From the NCBI GenBank assembly GCA_001464665.1, contig LNDP01000015.1, forward strand, positions 62,001-126,000: DNA of 64,000 nucleotides. The letters are read 5' to 3'. Below the pieces are notes generated by a model. That model ran no database searches. It was not told the DNA's origin and was given only the letters and a program-made list of their open reading frames with translations. Made by a program: the position numbers and the translations under genes. Positions 45,216-53,873 of the stretch are shown piece after piece (the stretch's first letter is position 1; every line of letters begins with the position of its first letter). Source of the stretch: Acidobacteria bacterium Ga0074141 (GTDB lineage: Bacteria > Acidobacteriota > Blastocatellia > Pyrinomonadales > Pyrinomonadaceae).

Positions 45216-46619
45216 GTGATAGAAGAAACGACCGAACAAACCAAGAACGACCACATTGCCGCTAGGGTAAGCGTTCGTGTTTCACCGGGGCCATATTTGA
45301 CGGCGATATCGCTTCTGCTTTTGATCGCTTTATTTCTTCTTTATCTCGAGCTTTTTGCTGCTGCCGCTGCGCTTGCCGTAGGGTCAGTCGTCTCTGTCTT
45401 CGTCTTTGCCGCGACGGACCGCGTCGTTTTTGACGGTAAGCGGATCCGGCGTACGGGCGTACTTCCGCGGATCGGCTACCGTATGTTCGGCCTCCGCGAT
45501 CGCTTGAAGCTGACGGACATCGAACAGGTAGATAGCCAGTCGGTGCGTGGCATCCGCCGCAGCGGCCGGTTTCCATATCGCCACCGCACGACCTTTCGGG
45601 GCAAGGGCATTGCGATGACGGTCGTATCTGGAGGCGAGCGTTACAGGAAGTTCGTGCGCGAGGTGCTCGGTAGGCTGGACCCGAACGTGCTCGATGCCAG
45701 ATCGCTCGAACTCCGCGAATACCTCTCAGACCCTGCGACGATCGATCGGCTGATCGAGCAGTTCCGCATTCCCTCGGCCGAGGTGCTCGAGCCCTCGTTC
45801 AAGAAATGGAAGGCCGCACGCAACTCCGATGTTCTTCCGGGCGAAGGTTCCGGGCAGGAGTTTAGCCAAAAGGCACGCGAGCTTCGCGACCTCGGGAATC
45901 GGCTTCGATTTTCGGGCTCGCTGATCCAGGCGGCCGAGGCTTTTCGCCGAGCATTGCGGCTTGACCCGCGTGACGGTTGGGTGCTTTTCGACCTCGGGCG
46001 ATGTCTTCTTTCGGTTGCCGGTTATGAGCGTGACAGCAAGCTGCACCGGCGGGCGGTCGCACTTATGAGGTTGGCCGAGCGGCGGGCCGGCGAGGACGGC
46101 GAACTGCTTTCGCGGCTCGGCGAGGCTTATTTTCAGGTTGGCGATTGGAAGCGGGCAAATACGGCGTTTAGGCGTGCGATCGACGTTTTGGGCGACGGCT
46201 TTCGTGCCATCCGCGGGCTTGCGGAGATCGCACTTCGCGAAGGAAAGATCGCCCACGTCATCCACAATTTTGGCGCGGCTAATCGTTCGGCAGAAAATGC
46301 CGCACTTCGCCGTTGGGCCGGGACCGAGGCAGATTATTTCTCGCGGCTTAATGCCGATGATGAATACATGGAACTCGAGGTCAGCCGCGTCAATCTGCTC
46401 GAAAGGCTTGAGCGAAATAGCCGCGTCGCCGTCCGAGCTTCGTTTGTTGGGCTGCTTGTACTTTTCGGGGGGCTGGTTTTTGAACAGGTGATGGTCGCCA
46501 ACTTCGGCTGGGCGATCATTTTCATCGCTGTCGGCTTGAGGCTTGTCCTCCTCATCGGCCGCAAGATGATGACCAACCGAATACCGTTCGAACTCGTCGA
46601 GCGAGACCGTGAGGAATAG
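45216..46619 (+). CDS. TPR-containing membrane protein
   Basis: About 467 residues from GTG 45216 (an earlier ATG at 45156 lies inside the terminator-like hairpin). Two transmembrane helices near the N-terminus (about residues 28-70) are followed by a strand-rich PH-like region (RIGYRMFGLRDRLKLTDIEQ), TPR-type helices from about residue 210 (SLIQAAEAFRRALRLDPRDG, DWKRANTAFRRAIDVLGD) and two more helices near the C-terminus (RASFVGLLVLFGGLVF, GWAIIFIAVGLRLVLLIG). Function unknown. A bidirectional terminator follows. Confidence 0.68.
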   Translation: MIEETTEQTKNDHIAARVSVRVSPGPYLTAISLLLLIALFLLYLELFAAAAALAVGSVVSVFVFAATDRVVFDGKRIRRTGVLPRIGYRMFGLRDRLKLTDIEQVDSQSVRGIRRSGRFPYRHRTTFRGKGIAMTVVSGGERYRKFVREVLGRLDPNVLDARSLELREYLSDPATIDRLIEQFRIPSAEVLEPSFKKWKAARNSDVLPGEGSGQEFSQKARELRDLGNRLRFSGSLIQAAEAFRRALRLDPRDGWVLFDLGRCLLSVAGYERDSKLHRRAVALMRLAERRAGEDGELLSRLGEAYFQVGDWKRANTAFRRAIDVLGDGFRAIRGLAEIALREGKIAHVIHNFGAANRSAENAALRRWAGTEADYFSRLNADDEYMELEVSRVNLLERLERNSRVAVRASFVGLLVLFGGLVFEQVMVANFGWAIIFIAVGLRLVLLIGRKMMTNRIPFELVERDREE

Positions 46620-46632
46620 AAGGCTCCTATCA

Positions 46633-46676
46633 TAAAAAAGCCCCGCAGATCTTTCGGATCCGCGGGGCTTTTTTAT
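46633..46676. terminator. Bidirectional terminator
   Basis: agccccgc (46639-46646) / gcggggct (46662-46669) is flanked by aaaaa on one side and tttttt on the other, so it works on either strand. It separates the TPR gene from the minus-strand ATP-grasp pseudogene. Confidence 0.88.
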
Positions 46677-46689
46677 ATTCGGCTTAAGC

Positions 46690-47139
46690 CTAATTTCCGG
46701 CCTTTTTAGCTCGGGTCTTTTTCTCTGCCGAAGCTTTAGAAGTGGTTGTCGGCCTTGCTTCAGTTTTCGCCGGGGCTTTGGCGGCCCTAGCTGCTACTTT
46801 TTTTTAGGCTGGCTTGCCGGGTTCAGCCTTGCCGACCAGCGGTATTCCGGCGCTTCCCATCCTTCCTTTAGCTTCTTGAGGATGAACTCGGTCATGTTTT
46901 CGACGATCCAGTTGTGGTTATATTTGCCGACCGAAGCGAGTTCGGCGTCCGGTGCCGGGTTCATAAAGTCGATCGCGTAGGGAACGCCGTCCTTGATCGC
47001 GAACTCGACCGTGTTGAGGTCGTAGCCGAGAGCCTTGCAGATCGTTATGACGTCCTGCTCGACCCGCTTGTGTAGTTCGGGCGTCAGGTAGTTTTCGACG
47101 TTGACGTACTGCATCCCGCTCAAATACGGCTTCGAGGGG
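46690..47139 (-). pseudogene. Truncated, frameshifted duplicate of the ATP-grasp gene at 50393-51442
   Basis: The 309 bases at 46831-47139 align without gaps to 50523-50831 of the intact gene, with about 12 differences counted by eye, of which only three change an amino acid; the part nearest the break is identical. Homology stops abruptly after cgagggg at 47139, so all of the N-terminal ATP-grasp region is missing. In the tail a run of eight A at about 46796-46805 shifts the frame: with nine A the frame would continue into a Lys/Ala-rich tail to a stop at 46690, as in the intact copy, but as written it stops at 46794. The pattern (mostly synonymous changes) indicates a working paralogue broken recently. 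Confidence 0.85.
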
Positions 47140-47519
47140 AGGTTAAAGTTTGAATTTGTAAGTGTTTCGTGGTACGCTCTCGCAGCTCAAATTAGTACTG
47201 ACTTCACCTATTGAACGGAGAACTTTCGCGTTGAAGTTTTTGCGTAACTTTTGTAGTGGACCTTCCTGTGCGCTGAACGTACGTGTAGCACGGGGACGGT
47301 GCTCTCGAGATTAGCCCAGAATCGGGTATCGAATAGACCTCCCCTTTTGTGTTCCTTTTAAGCGAAATATCTCGTTTATGTAGATGATAGCAAGAATTGT
47401 GAAGCGGAAAATTGATCCGATTGCACCGGAGTTGAACAGATTATCGGTGGCTTAGGATCGTTTTATCATGAAGCCAGGAGGAAGCCGCCCAGCGCGAACC
47501 AAAATAGAGGAGAAAATCA
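47140..47519. other. 380-base gap between the pseudogene and the hemopexin-repeat gene
   Basis: No ORF or tRNA is visible. The sequence is richer in A+T than the neighbouring genes. It contains the ribosome site agaggag (47506-47512) for the hemopexin-repeat gene. No integrase, terminal repeat or target-site duplication was found. Promoter boxes could not be assigned with confidence. Confidence 0.5.
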
Positions 47520-50252
47520 ATGAAGATACGATCAAAGTCTAGAAGATCCAATCAAGGCGCATTTCGAACCATGGTTGCATTTCTCATAAGCATGGCAATA
47601 CTCCTTGGCCCTTTCGGGACGTTGAGCTCAAAAATATGGGCTCAGGGTACTCCAACCGCGCAGGTCTCAGAGGTAGATGCCGCGTTCTTCCACCGGGGTG
47701 AAAATGTTTCCTACTTTTTTAAGGGAAATCAATATTTTCGTCTCACCGGAACAGAGGTAGATCCTGGCTATCCTAAGACTCTGCCCGGTGAATGGAAAGG
47801 CCTTCCGGCTTCCTTTCACTCAGGTATTGACGCAGCGGTGCAGGATCCAAACTCGAATGGAATCTATTTCTTCAAAGGGAATGCGTACTCGGCTTTCAAT
47901 CCGGCTACTAAGACCGCTTACCCAGGATATGACAACGTCACACTTCCCGGCGGTTGGCAGGGTCTGCCGGCGTATTTTCATAGCGGGATCGACGCTGCCT
48001 TGGACGATAACGGTTCCGTCATTTTGTATAAGGGTAACCGCCAGGCTGTCATCACGAACGAAAAGTTCGTTAGCGAATCTGCTGTCCCGGCAGGTTTACT
48101 GGCATCGGGCCCGCTAAGCGCTGCATTCAAATACTCTAACGGCAGAAACTACTTCTTCTCGGGCAGTAAAGTTGCTCGGGCAACTGGATTTGTTGTCGAC
48201 TCCGGATGGCCGTACCCGATCAAGGATACCTGGAAAGGGGTGCGTGCCTCTGGGCAAGAGGTCGCTACGGGCGATATCACGATCACATCGTACGATGGGA
48301 ACTGTCCGGCTGGACAGTTCGACGCCCTTCCTACAGTGGCTGAAATCCGTTGCGTGCCTCAGGTTTACTTTCACCAAGTCTACCTTCCTTTTGCGACAAG
48401 TCAGTGGGACGCTATGGTGATCGCAAGAGAACGATATTGGGTTCTGGCGAACCCAGACGAGGTTCAGGCGAGTATAACTGCTGGTAAATTGAGCACTGGC
48501 GGGCCCGGATGGGCGGCAGATGGAAACTATGTGAGTCCGGCCAGCGACGGAACTCTCACCCTTAATCCAAAATACAGCTTAAATCCCGATGGTTTTTACT
48601 ATGTGCTCGAAACTGCGGCGAAACGAGTTCAGGCAATACCCCATCGGGTAAACTATGGCAGAGGAGTTCTGATTCCGGTCGATGGATTGTTGCCTAGCGC
48701 ATATCAGTGGCAAGCGACTCCACGCCTTATCCCCGGAAACTATTGGAGCTCGGACTGGCGTGATCAGCACCCCGCCAAAGCATTGTTTGGCCTGCTCGAT
48801 GCGGTTTTGTTACGTCGAGCCGCGCAAAAGATGCTCCGGACAAAAGGAATGAGTGCTCGAGCAGGTGACGTAGAAGACCTTTTGAATCTGATCATTACAG
48901 ATCCCAAAGCACGATATACGTTTGCGATATATTTGGTCGGCGAAGCATACGAAGCCCTGTCAACTCCGCGGCCAACTCCAGAGCAACTAAATTTCCGAAA
49001 AATCTTCGAAGCCCGTCTGAGCTACGAGAGATACGCAATGGCCGGAAATACATATGATAGTTGGCGTGAATATAACGGTCAAAATCCCTTTACTGTCAGG
49101 AGCGGCAATTCATACGCAGCGCCTGCAGCAAATTTCCTGCCAAAAATCCCGGATGCCAGCGGTTTTCTGTCAACATTGAACAATCGGAATCCTACGGGGA
49201 TCCCATCAAGTGGCGCCGTAGCGATCCGAGATCTTATTGAGCCGGCGATTCTGGCTGGGACATTAGGCGATTCGCGGCTTTCAAACGACCGGTACGGCCT
49301 TGATATGGCTAATGTCGGTGTTGCGGCGGGGTTTGGCGGTACGATCGCAACTGCGGCTGGTTCATTTGCCCTAGTTGCCGGAGCGGTTACGACTGTTGGC
49401 GGGTCCGTAACCGCGATTCCAATCGCGACAAGTGCTGTCACGGCGGCTATGACGGTTACTCAGACCGTCCCGGGAATTAGCTACGTCGTGCCCAACGCCG
49501 GGTTCCTTGTGAGCAAGGGTGTTCTATCCGCCACCTCAAGCGCAAGTTTGGGAGGTTCGGCTGCGATCGGAGTTTTGATAGCCCTTGCTCTTGCAGCCTT
49601 GTTATCCAAATCCTTTGCCGACCTCGCGATAGCGCAAGCCTTGGACAGAGATCTGCGAGCGAAAGTGGATGCGGGGCCTCAACCGGTTGATGTGTATCAA
49701 ATGCTCTCGACTCCCGATGCAGCCCAGGCCAAGACAAATCGGGCTTCAATCTTCCTGTCTGTGCTCAACATGCTTATTGCAGGCCCAGTAGATAGAGGTC
49801 TACTGACAATCGAGCGTCCGCCGATCCCGGAGATCATACTGCCGGAAGGTGAATTTCCGCCTGTCCCGGGGTATGTGCGCCTCCAGAACAATTGGTACAA
49901 GACCAGCTACGTCAACATTGAGCAGGGCGGCGTGGCGATTGGGGAGATTCAGCCGAATTGGTTGCGCGGCATGTGGAAGAAGGTGCCCACGATCGACGGA
50001 TTTTTCTTGCTCCAAAGCGCAGGTAAGACCAACGAATATCTCCACATACAAAACGGCACGCTTCAGGTCGGCCCAATTCCAGGTGGCGAGCCTTGGTGGA
50101 GTGCACAGTGGAGGGAGGTGCCAGCCAACGATGGTTGGGTCCGCATTCAAAATCGTTGGAAGCCGAATCTTTATCTCAACAATATGCGAGACAGGGTTGA
50201 TGCGGTTGAAATCCAGCCAAATTGGGCCAGTGCTCTTTGGAAAGTGAAGTAG
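47520..50252 (+). CDS. Secreted hemopexin-repeat, hydrophobic and beta-trefoil protein (toxin- or lectin-like)
   Basis: A 910-residue protein. After a basic N-terminus and signal peptide (AFLISMAILLGPFGTLSSKI) come four hemopexin-type blades (residues about 51-241), each with an IDAA-like start and YFFKGN core: EVDAAFF, GIDAAVQ with GIYFFKGN, GIDAALD with VILYKGN, LSAAFKY with NYFFSGS. A middle region of about 340 residues is unknown to me. Residues about 595-715 are a Gly/Ala/Val-rich hydrophobic stretch that could insert in membranes. The C-terminus (about 780-910) has three repeats starting GYVRLQNNW, GFFLLQS and GWVRIQNRW with QPNW and W-K/R-V endings, like a beta-trefoil. The ribosome site aggag is 7-8 bases before ATG. 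Its base composition is more A+T-rich than the neighbours by eye, so horizontal origin is likely. The toxin role is inferred from layout only. Confidence 0.75.
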   Translation: MKIRSKSRRSNQGAFRTMVAFLISMAILLGPFGTLSSKIWAQGTPTAQVSEVDAAFFHRGENVSYFFKGNQYFRLTGTEVDPGYPKTLPGEWKGLPASFHSGIDAAVQDPNSNGIYFFKGNAYSAFNPATKTAYPGYDNVTLPGGWQGLPAYFHSGIDAALDDNGSVILYKGNRQAVITNEKFVSESAVPAGLLASGPLSAAFKYSNGRNYFFSGSKVARATGFVVDSGWPYPIKDTWKGVRASGQEVATGDITITSYDGNCPAGQFDALPTVAEIRCVPQVYFHQVYLPFATSQWDAMVIARERYWVLANPDEVQASITAGKLSTGGPGWAADGNYVSPASDGTLTLNPKYSLNPDGFYYVLETAAKRVQAIPHRVNYGRGVLIPVDGLLPSAYQWQATPRLIPGNYWSSDWRDQHPAKALFGLLDAVLLRRAAQKMLRTKGMSARAGDVEDLLNLIITDPKARYTFAIYLVGEAYEALSTPRPTPEQLNFRKIFEARLSYERYAMAGNTYDSWREYNGQNPFTVRSGNSYAAPAANFLPKIPDASGFLSTLNNRNPTGIPSSGAVAIRDLIEPAILAGTLGDSRLSNDRYGLDMANVGVAAGFGGTIATAAGSFALVAGAVTTVGGSVTAIPIATSAVTAAMTVTQTVPGISYVVPNAGFLVSKGVLSATSSASLGGSAAIGVLIALALAALLSKSFADLAIAQALDRDLRAKVDAGPQPVDVYQMLSTPDAAQAKTNRASIFLSVLNMLIAGPVDRGLLTIERPPIPEIILPEGEFPPVPGYVRLQNNWYKTSYVNIEQGGVAIGEIQPNWLRGMWKKVPTIDGFFLLQSAGKTNEYLHIQNGTLQVGPIPGGEPWWSAQWREVPANDGWVRIQNRWKPNLYLNNMRDRVDAVEIQPNWASALWKVK

Positions 50253-50335
50253 TAAAACCTCGCCCGGCAAGGCAGGCACGGGCAAGGTGATCCGATCTTT
50301 TGCGAATCCCCGTAATCGAGGGGCGTACAAGAAGA

Positions 50336-50369
50336 AAAAGGTAAGGGCCGGTTCGGTCCTTACCTTTTC
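50336..50369. terminator. Bidirectional terminator
   Basis: aaggtaagg (50338-50346) / ccttacctt (50358-50366) with an 11-base loop is flanked by aaaaa upstream and ttttct downstream. It serves the hemopexin gene and, on the other strand, the ATP-grasp gene. Confidence 0.85.
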
Positions 50370-50392
50370 TCTGTGCAATCACTGGGCGTGGG

Positions 50393-51442
50393 TTACGCCT
50401 TTGACTTCTTCGCCGCCGCTCTCGCCTTCGCGACGGCAGGTTTCTTCGCAACCGTCTTTTTTGCTGCTGTAGTCTGCTTCGTGGTTACCGATGCCTTAGT
50501 TTTCTCGGGCGGGTTCAGCATTGCCGACCAGCGATATTCCGGAGCGTCCCATCCTTCTTTTAGCTTCTTGAGGATGAACTCGGTCATGTTTTCGACGATC
50601 CAGTTGTGGTTGTATTCGCCGACCGACGCGAGCTCGGCGTCAGGTGCCGGGTTCATAAAGTCGATCGCGTAGGGAACGCCGTCCTTGATCGCGAATTCGA
50701 CCGTGTTGAGGTCATAGCCGAGAGCCTTGCAGATCGTGATGACGTCCTGCTCGACCCGCTTGTGTAGTTCGGGCGTCAGGTAGTTTTCGACGTTGACGTA
50801 CTGCATCCCGCTCAAATACGGCTTCGAGGGGTCGTACGGCATGATCAGCACCTTTTCTTGCCCGACGCAATAGCAGCGGACGAAGTGATCGTATTCGATG
50901 CCTTCCTGAAGCGTCATGCAGAGCGTGCCCGACTGGTTATACTCCGACCAAAGTTCCTCGAGCGAGTTGACCTTGGAAACGTTCTTCCAACCGCCGCCGT
51001 CGAACGGCTTTAGGAATGCCGGAAAGCCGACGTAATCGACGATGCCTTCCCAATCGATCGGGAACTCGAGGTTGCGGAGCGATTCGCTGGTGATGTCTTT
51101 GATGTAAGCGTGCTGCGGAAGCAAAACGGTCTTCGGGATCGCGATTCCGATCTTTGCCGCGAGCGAATAGTTAAAGAACTTGTCGTCAGCCGACCACCAG
51201 AATGGATTGTTGATGACGTAGGTGCCCTCGAGAGCCATTCGCTTGAGCACCGCCCGATAATAAGGCACCTCGTGCGAAATGCGATCGATGACGACGTCAT
51301 AACGCTTCTCTTCTTCGTGGCGAATGCCGCCAACCTTTACCATTTCGGCAACGACCTCGCCGCCGCCCTTTTCATTTATGCTATTAATTATAGATTCGGG
51401 AAACGTGACCTCACGCCCGACCAATATGCCAACTCGTTTCAT
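50393..51442 (-). CDS. RimK-like ATP-grasp ligase
   Basis: A 349-residue ATP-grasp protein. ATP-binding parts are AFLKPFDGGGWKNVSKVNSL (the Lys-loop) and MTLQEGIEYDHFVRCY, with the metal-binding end NTVEFAIKDGVPYAIDFMNP (Glu, Asp and Asn in the expected order). Such enzymes join a carboxyl group to an amine or thiol with ATP. The substrate is unknown. The C-terminus is a Lys/Ala/Thr-rich tail (AKKTVAKKPAVAKARAAAKK) of unusual composition. ATG 51442 begins MKRVGILVGREVTFPESI; the frame extends upstream but lacks homology-like sequence. A truncated paralogue lies 3.5 kb away. Confidence 0.82.
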   Translation of the reverse strand: MKRVGILVGREVTFPESIINSINEKGGGEVVAEMVKVGGIRHEEEKRYDVVIDRISHEVPYYRAVLKRMALEGTYVINNPFWWSADDKFFNYSLAAKIGIAIPKTVLLPQHAYIKDITSESLRNLEFPIDWEGIVDYVGFPAFLKPFDGGGWKNVSKVNSLEELWSEYNQSGTLCMTLQEGIEYDHFVRCYCVGQEKVLIMPYDPSKPYLSGMQYVNVENYLTPELHKRVEQDVITICKALGYDLNTVEFAIKDGVPYAIDFMNPAPDAELASVGEYNHNWIVENMTEFILKKLKEGWDAPEYRWSAMLNPPEKTKASVTTKQTTAAKKTVAKKPAVAKARAAAKKSKA

Positions 51443-51650
51443 ATCTTGATAATATTCCTTATTGAAATTGCTGCCGGGGCGGAAGGCTCCGACAAAGTAA
51501 AACCTAGATTGTAAGCGATTGCCCCCCGCCGGGCAAGACAAACAAAAGCCTTGCGCAACCGGCCGGTAAGACGCTATTATTCAAATACGGCCATCTGCGG
51601 CCCCGACTAGTCGTTCCCAAACTCTCGAACTAGTTTTACCCGGTACCATC

Positions 51651-52919
51651 ATGGACACTAACCCAACTCTTCCAGTGGAGCAGTCTGCTCCCGCTACGCC
51701 CGTTACACAGCCGGCTCAATCTGCGAAGGATATTTTTCACAACATCCTTCGCCGGATGCTTGCGGCTGGCGACAAGGTCAGCGACCTTATCTTTTCGCCC
51801 GGAAGGCCGCCGCAGGTCGAGCTAAGCGGCGACCTTGAACCGGTGCCGATCCCGGGCTACGAAATGCTCAAACCGCAGCATATCAAGGCATTCGTCGATG
51901 TGATGCTCGAGGGAAACCGGCAGGGAAATGAATCGCTCGATGCAAAGGGCTCGGCGGATATCTCATACAGCGTGCCGGGCCTCTGCCGTTTCCGTGTAAA
52001 CATCTTCATTCAACGCGGTACGCATGCGGTCGTGATGCGTGTCATCCCGACGCGGCCGCCAAACTGGCAGGAACTCGATCTTCCCGAAGCGGTCCGCAAC
52101 GTTGCCACCATTAAAAATGGCCTTGTGCTTGTAACCGGGCCGACCGGTTCGGGCAAATCTACGACACTTGCGGCGGTCATCGACCTGATAAACAACACCA
52201 AGAAATACCACATTGTCACCATCGAGGATCCTATCGAGTTTATCCATGACCATCGCCTAAGCACGATTCATCAGCGGGAGCTTCACTCGGACACACCGGA
52301 CTTCGCTCTTGCTCTTCGGGCCGCTCTTCGGCAGGCCCCGAAAGTAATTCTTGTCGGCGAGATGCGCGACCGCGAGACGATCGAGGTAGCGATGGAAGCC
52401 GCCGAAACAGGCCACCTCGTGCTCTCGACGCTCCATACTATTGACGCGGCGAAAACCATCGACCGCATCATCGGCGTTTTTCCGAAAAACGAAGAAGCCG
52501 CTATTCGTACGAGGCTTTCGCAGTCCTTCCGGCGAATCGTTTCACAGCGGTTAATGCCAAAGGTCGGTGGTGGTCGTATCGCCGCGATCGAGATCCTCGT
52601 CTCCAATTCACGAACCCGCGAATACATCGAGCGGGGCGAAAAAGAGGGCCGTTCGATCACGGACGCGATGAAGGATGGTGAACTCGACGGGATGCAAACA
52701 TTTGACCAGGAGCTCGAAAAGTTGATCCGCAAGGGGCTGATCACACGCGATACCGGAATGGCCTACGCATCCAACGCGACAAATCTCGGGCTGGCGATCG
52801 CCGACCTCGACGGCCCGCCGACCTCGTTCGAAGAACATCCATCCGCAAACGGATACTCAGCCCCCCGGCAGGAAACATCGGTCGAGGCCGAGATCATGTT
52901 CGAGGGATTTGAACGATAA
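51651..52919 (+). CDS. pilT: Type IV pilus twitching-motility ATPase (PilT-type)
   Basis: A 422-residue hexameric ATPase that retracts type IV pili. Walker A GPTGSGKST (about residues 163-171), Asp box HIVTIEDPIEF, Walker B VILVGEMRD and His box TGHLVLSTLHTIDA are present, and the C-terminus follows the PilT/PilU pattern (AIRTRLSQSFRRIVSQRLM). The N-terminal 20 residues are Pro/Thr-rich. No pilin or pilB/pilC gene is adjacent. It ends at its own terminator. Confidence 0.93.
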   Translation: MDTNPTLPVEQSAPATPVTQPAQSAKDIFHNILRRMLAAGDKVSDLIFSPGRPPQVELSGDLEPVPIPGYEMLKPQHIKAFVDVMLEGNRQGNESLDAKGSADISYSVPGLCRFRVNIFIQRGTHAVVMRVIPTRPPNWQELDLPEAVRNVATIKNGLVLVTGPTGSGKSTTLAAVIDLINNTKKYHIVTIEDPIEFIHDHRLSTIHQRELHSDTPDFALALRAALRQAPKVILVGEMRDRETIEVAMEAAETGHLVLSTLHTIDAAKTIDRIIGVFPKNEEAAIRTRLSQSFRRIVSQRLMPKVGGGRIAAIEILVSNSRTREYIERGEKEGRSITDAMKDGELDGMQTFDQELEKLIRKGLITRDTGMAYASNATNLGLAIADLDGPPTSFEEHPSANGYSAPRQETSVEAEIMFEGFER

Positions 52920-52922
52920 ATT

Positions 52923-52952
52923 GTGAAAGCCGCCAACTGGGCGGCTTTTCAC
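52923..52952 (+). terminator. Terminator of pilT
   Basis: agccgcc (52928-52934) / ggcggct (52940-52946) with outer gtgaa/ttcac pairs, followed by tttcac. It sits a few bases after the pilT stop. Confidence 0.8.
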
Positions 52953-52971
52953 TTGTCACTTTCTCTGGGGT

Positions 52972-53823
52972 CTAGCGATTGCCTTCGGGCAGGAGTTCGT
53001 AATTGCCCATTTCGCGGTTGTAGGCGTCGAGCTGGCCGACGGAGTCTGCCGTCGCGTCGAGCATCTGCTTGGTCATCGCGATGGAATCGGAAAGCTGTTC
53101 GAAGTCGAGAAGCGAGAATTTCTCCGGCGTTGACATCGTCACGATCTCGTCATTGAGGTAGCTAAAAAAGTTCTCGATCGACTGCAACTGGCCCTCAACG
53201 AGCTTGACGCTCCGCTCGATCTCATCGAAAGACGCAATTCGCCGTTTCAGTATTTCGACGTTCGTCTGCTGGATCCGCTTGGTCTTTTCGTCGGTCGAGG
53301 ACTCGGCGGCACGATATGCCTGCGAGAGCTGGTTGTGAACGGCCTGGCGATTGATCGATTTCAAGTGTTGCTTTCGCCGTCGGTAAACATCCAGCAGATC
53401 AACAAAATCTTCCCATCGCTGGTCGAGCGCGATCAGATTGCCTGGAAGCCTTCCGGCTCCCGTGAATTTGCGGTAGTTGTCCTGGATCTTTTCCTTAAGC
53501 CAGCGGAGGTACTCAACCGCTTCGCGTTCGCGGGGTGTGAATGATTTGATCAGCTTCTCGCGGTTCGACTTCGCTAATTGAAAGAGCCGATCCTTTTCGC
53601 GCTTCTGTACGATCTGCCTGTACCACGGCAAGTTCGGCATGACCATTATATAAACCACCTCGACGATCAGCGCGACAAGAAGCGGGATAACGCTTCCGGT
53701 ATAAGCAGCGGCAACGGCAAACCCCGCGAGCCCCCAAAAGTTCGCCGGTTCTTTGATAGCTTCCTTAGCGTAGCTTGTTTGGAATTTTTCCAGACTCTGC
53801 TGGTACTTTGCCAGATCTGCCAT
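52972..53823 (-). CDS. Coiled-coil membrane protein next to pspA
   Basis: A 283-residue protein with two adjacent transmembrane helices (about residues 28-60) and long coiled-coil-like helices on either side (KREKDRLFQLAKSNREKLIK, ILKRRIASFDEIERSVKLVE). No catalytic motif. It follows pspA by 50 bases on the same strand and may partner PspA in membrane maintenance. I do not recognise the family. Confidence 0.7.
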   Translation of the reverse strand: MADLAKYQQSLEKFQTSYAKEAIKEPANFWGLAGFAVAAAYTGSVIPLLVALIVEVVYIMVMPNLPWYRQIVQKREKDRLFQLAKSNREKLIKSFTPREREAVEYLRWLKEKIQDNYRKFTGAGRLPGNLIALDQRWEDFVDLLDVYRRRKQHLKSINRQAVHNQLSQAYRAAESSTDEKTKRIQQTNVEILKRRIASFDEIERSVKLVEGQLQSIENFFSYLNDEIVTMSTPEKFSLLDFEQLSDSIAMTKQMLDATADSVGQLDAYNREMGNYELLPEGNR

Positions 53824-53873
53824 ATAAAACTAGATGCCGCCGAGGTCCGATTCGTTCGAACAAATTGTAACGG

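Noticed and set aside
46690-51442. Integrative element with attL/attR restoring the 3' end of the ATP-grasp gene
   Set aside because: The shared segment is over 300 bases, far longer than usual att sites, the copies differ at about 12 positions, and no integrase or mobility gene lies between them.
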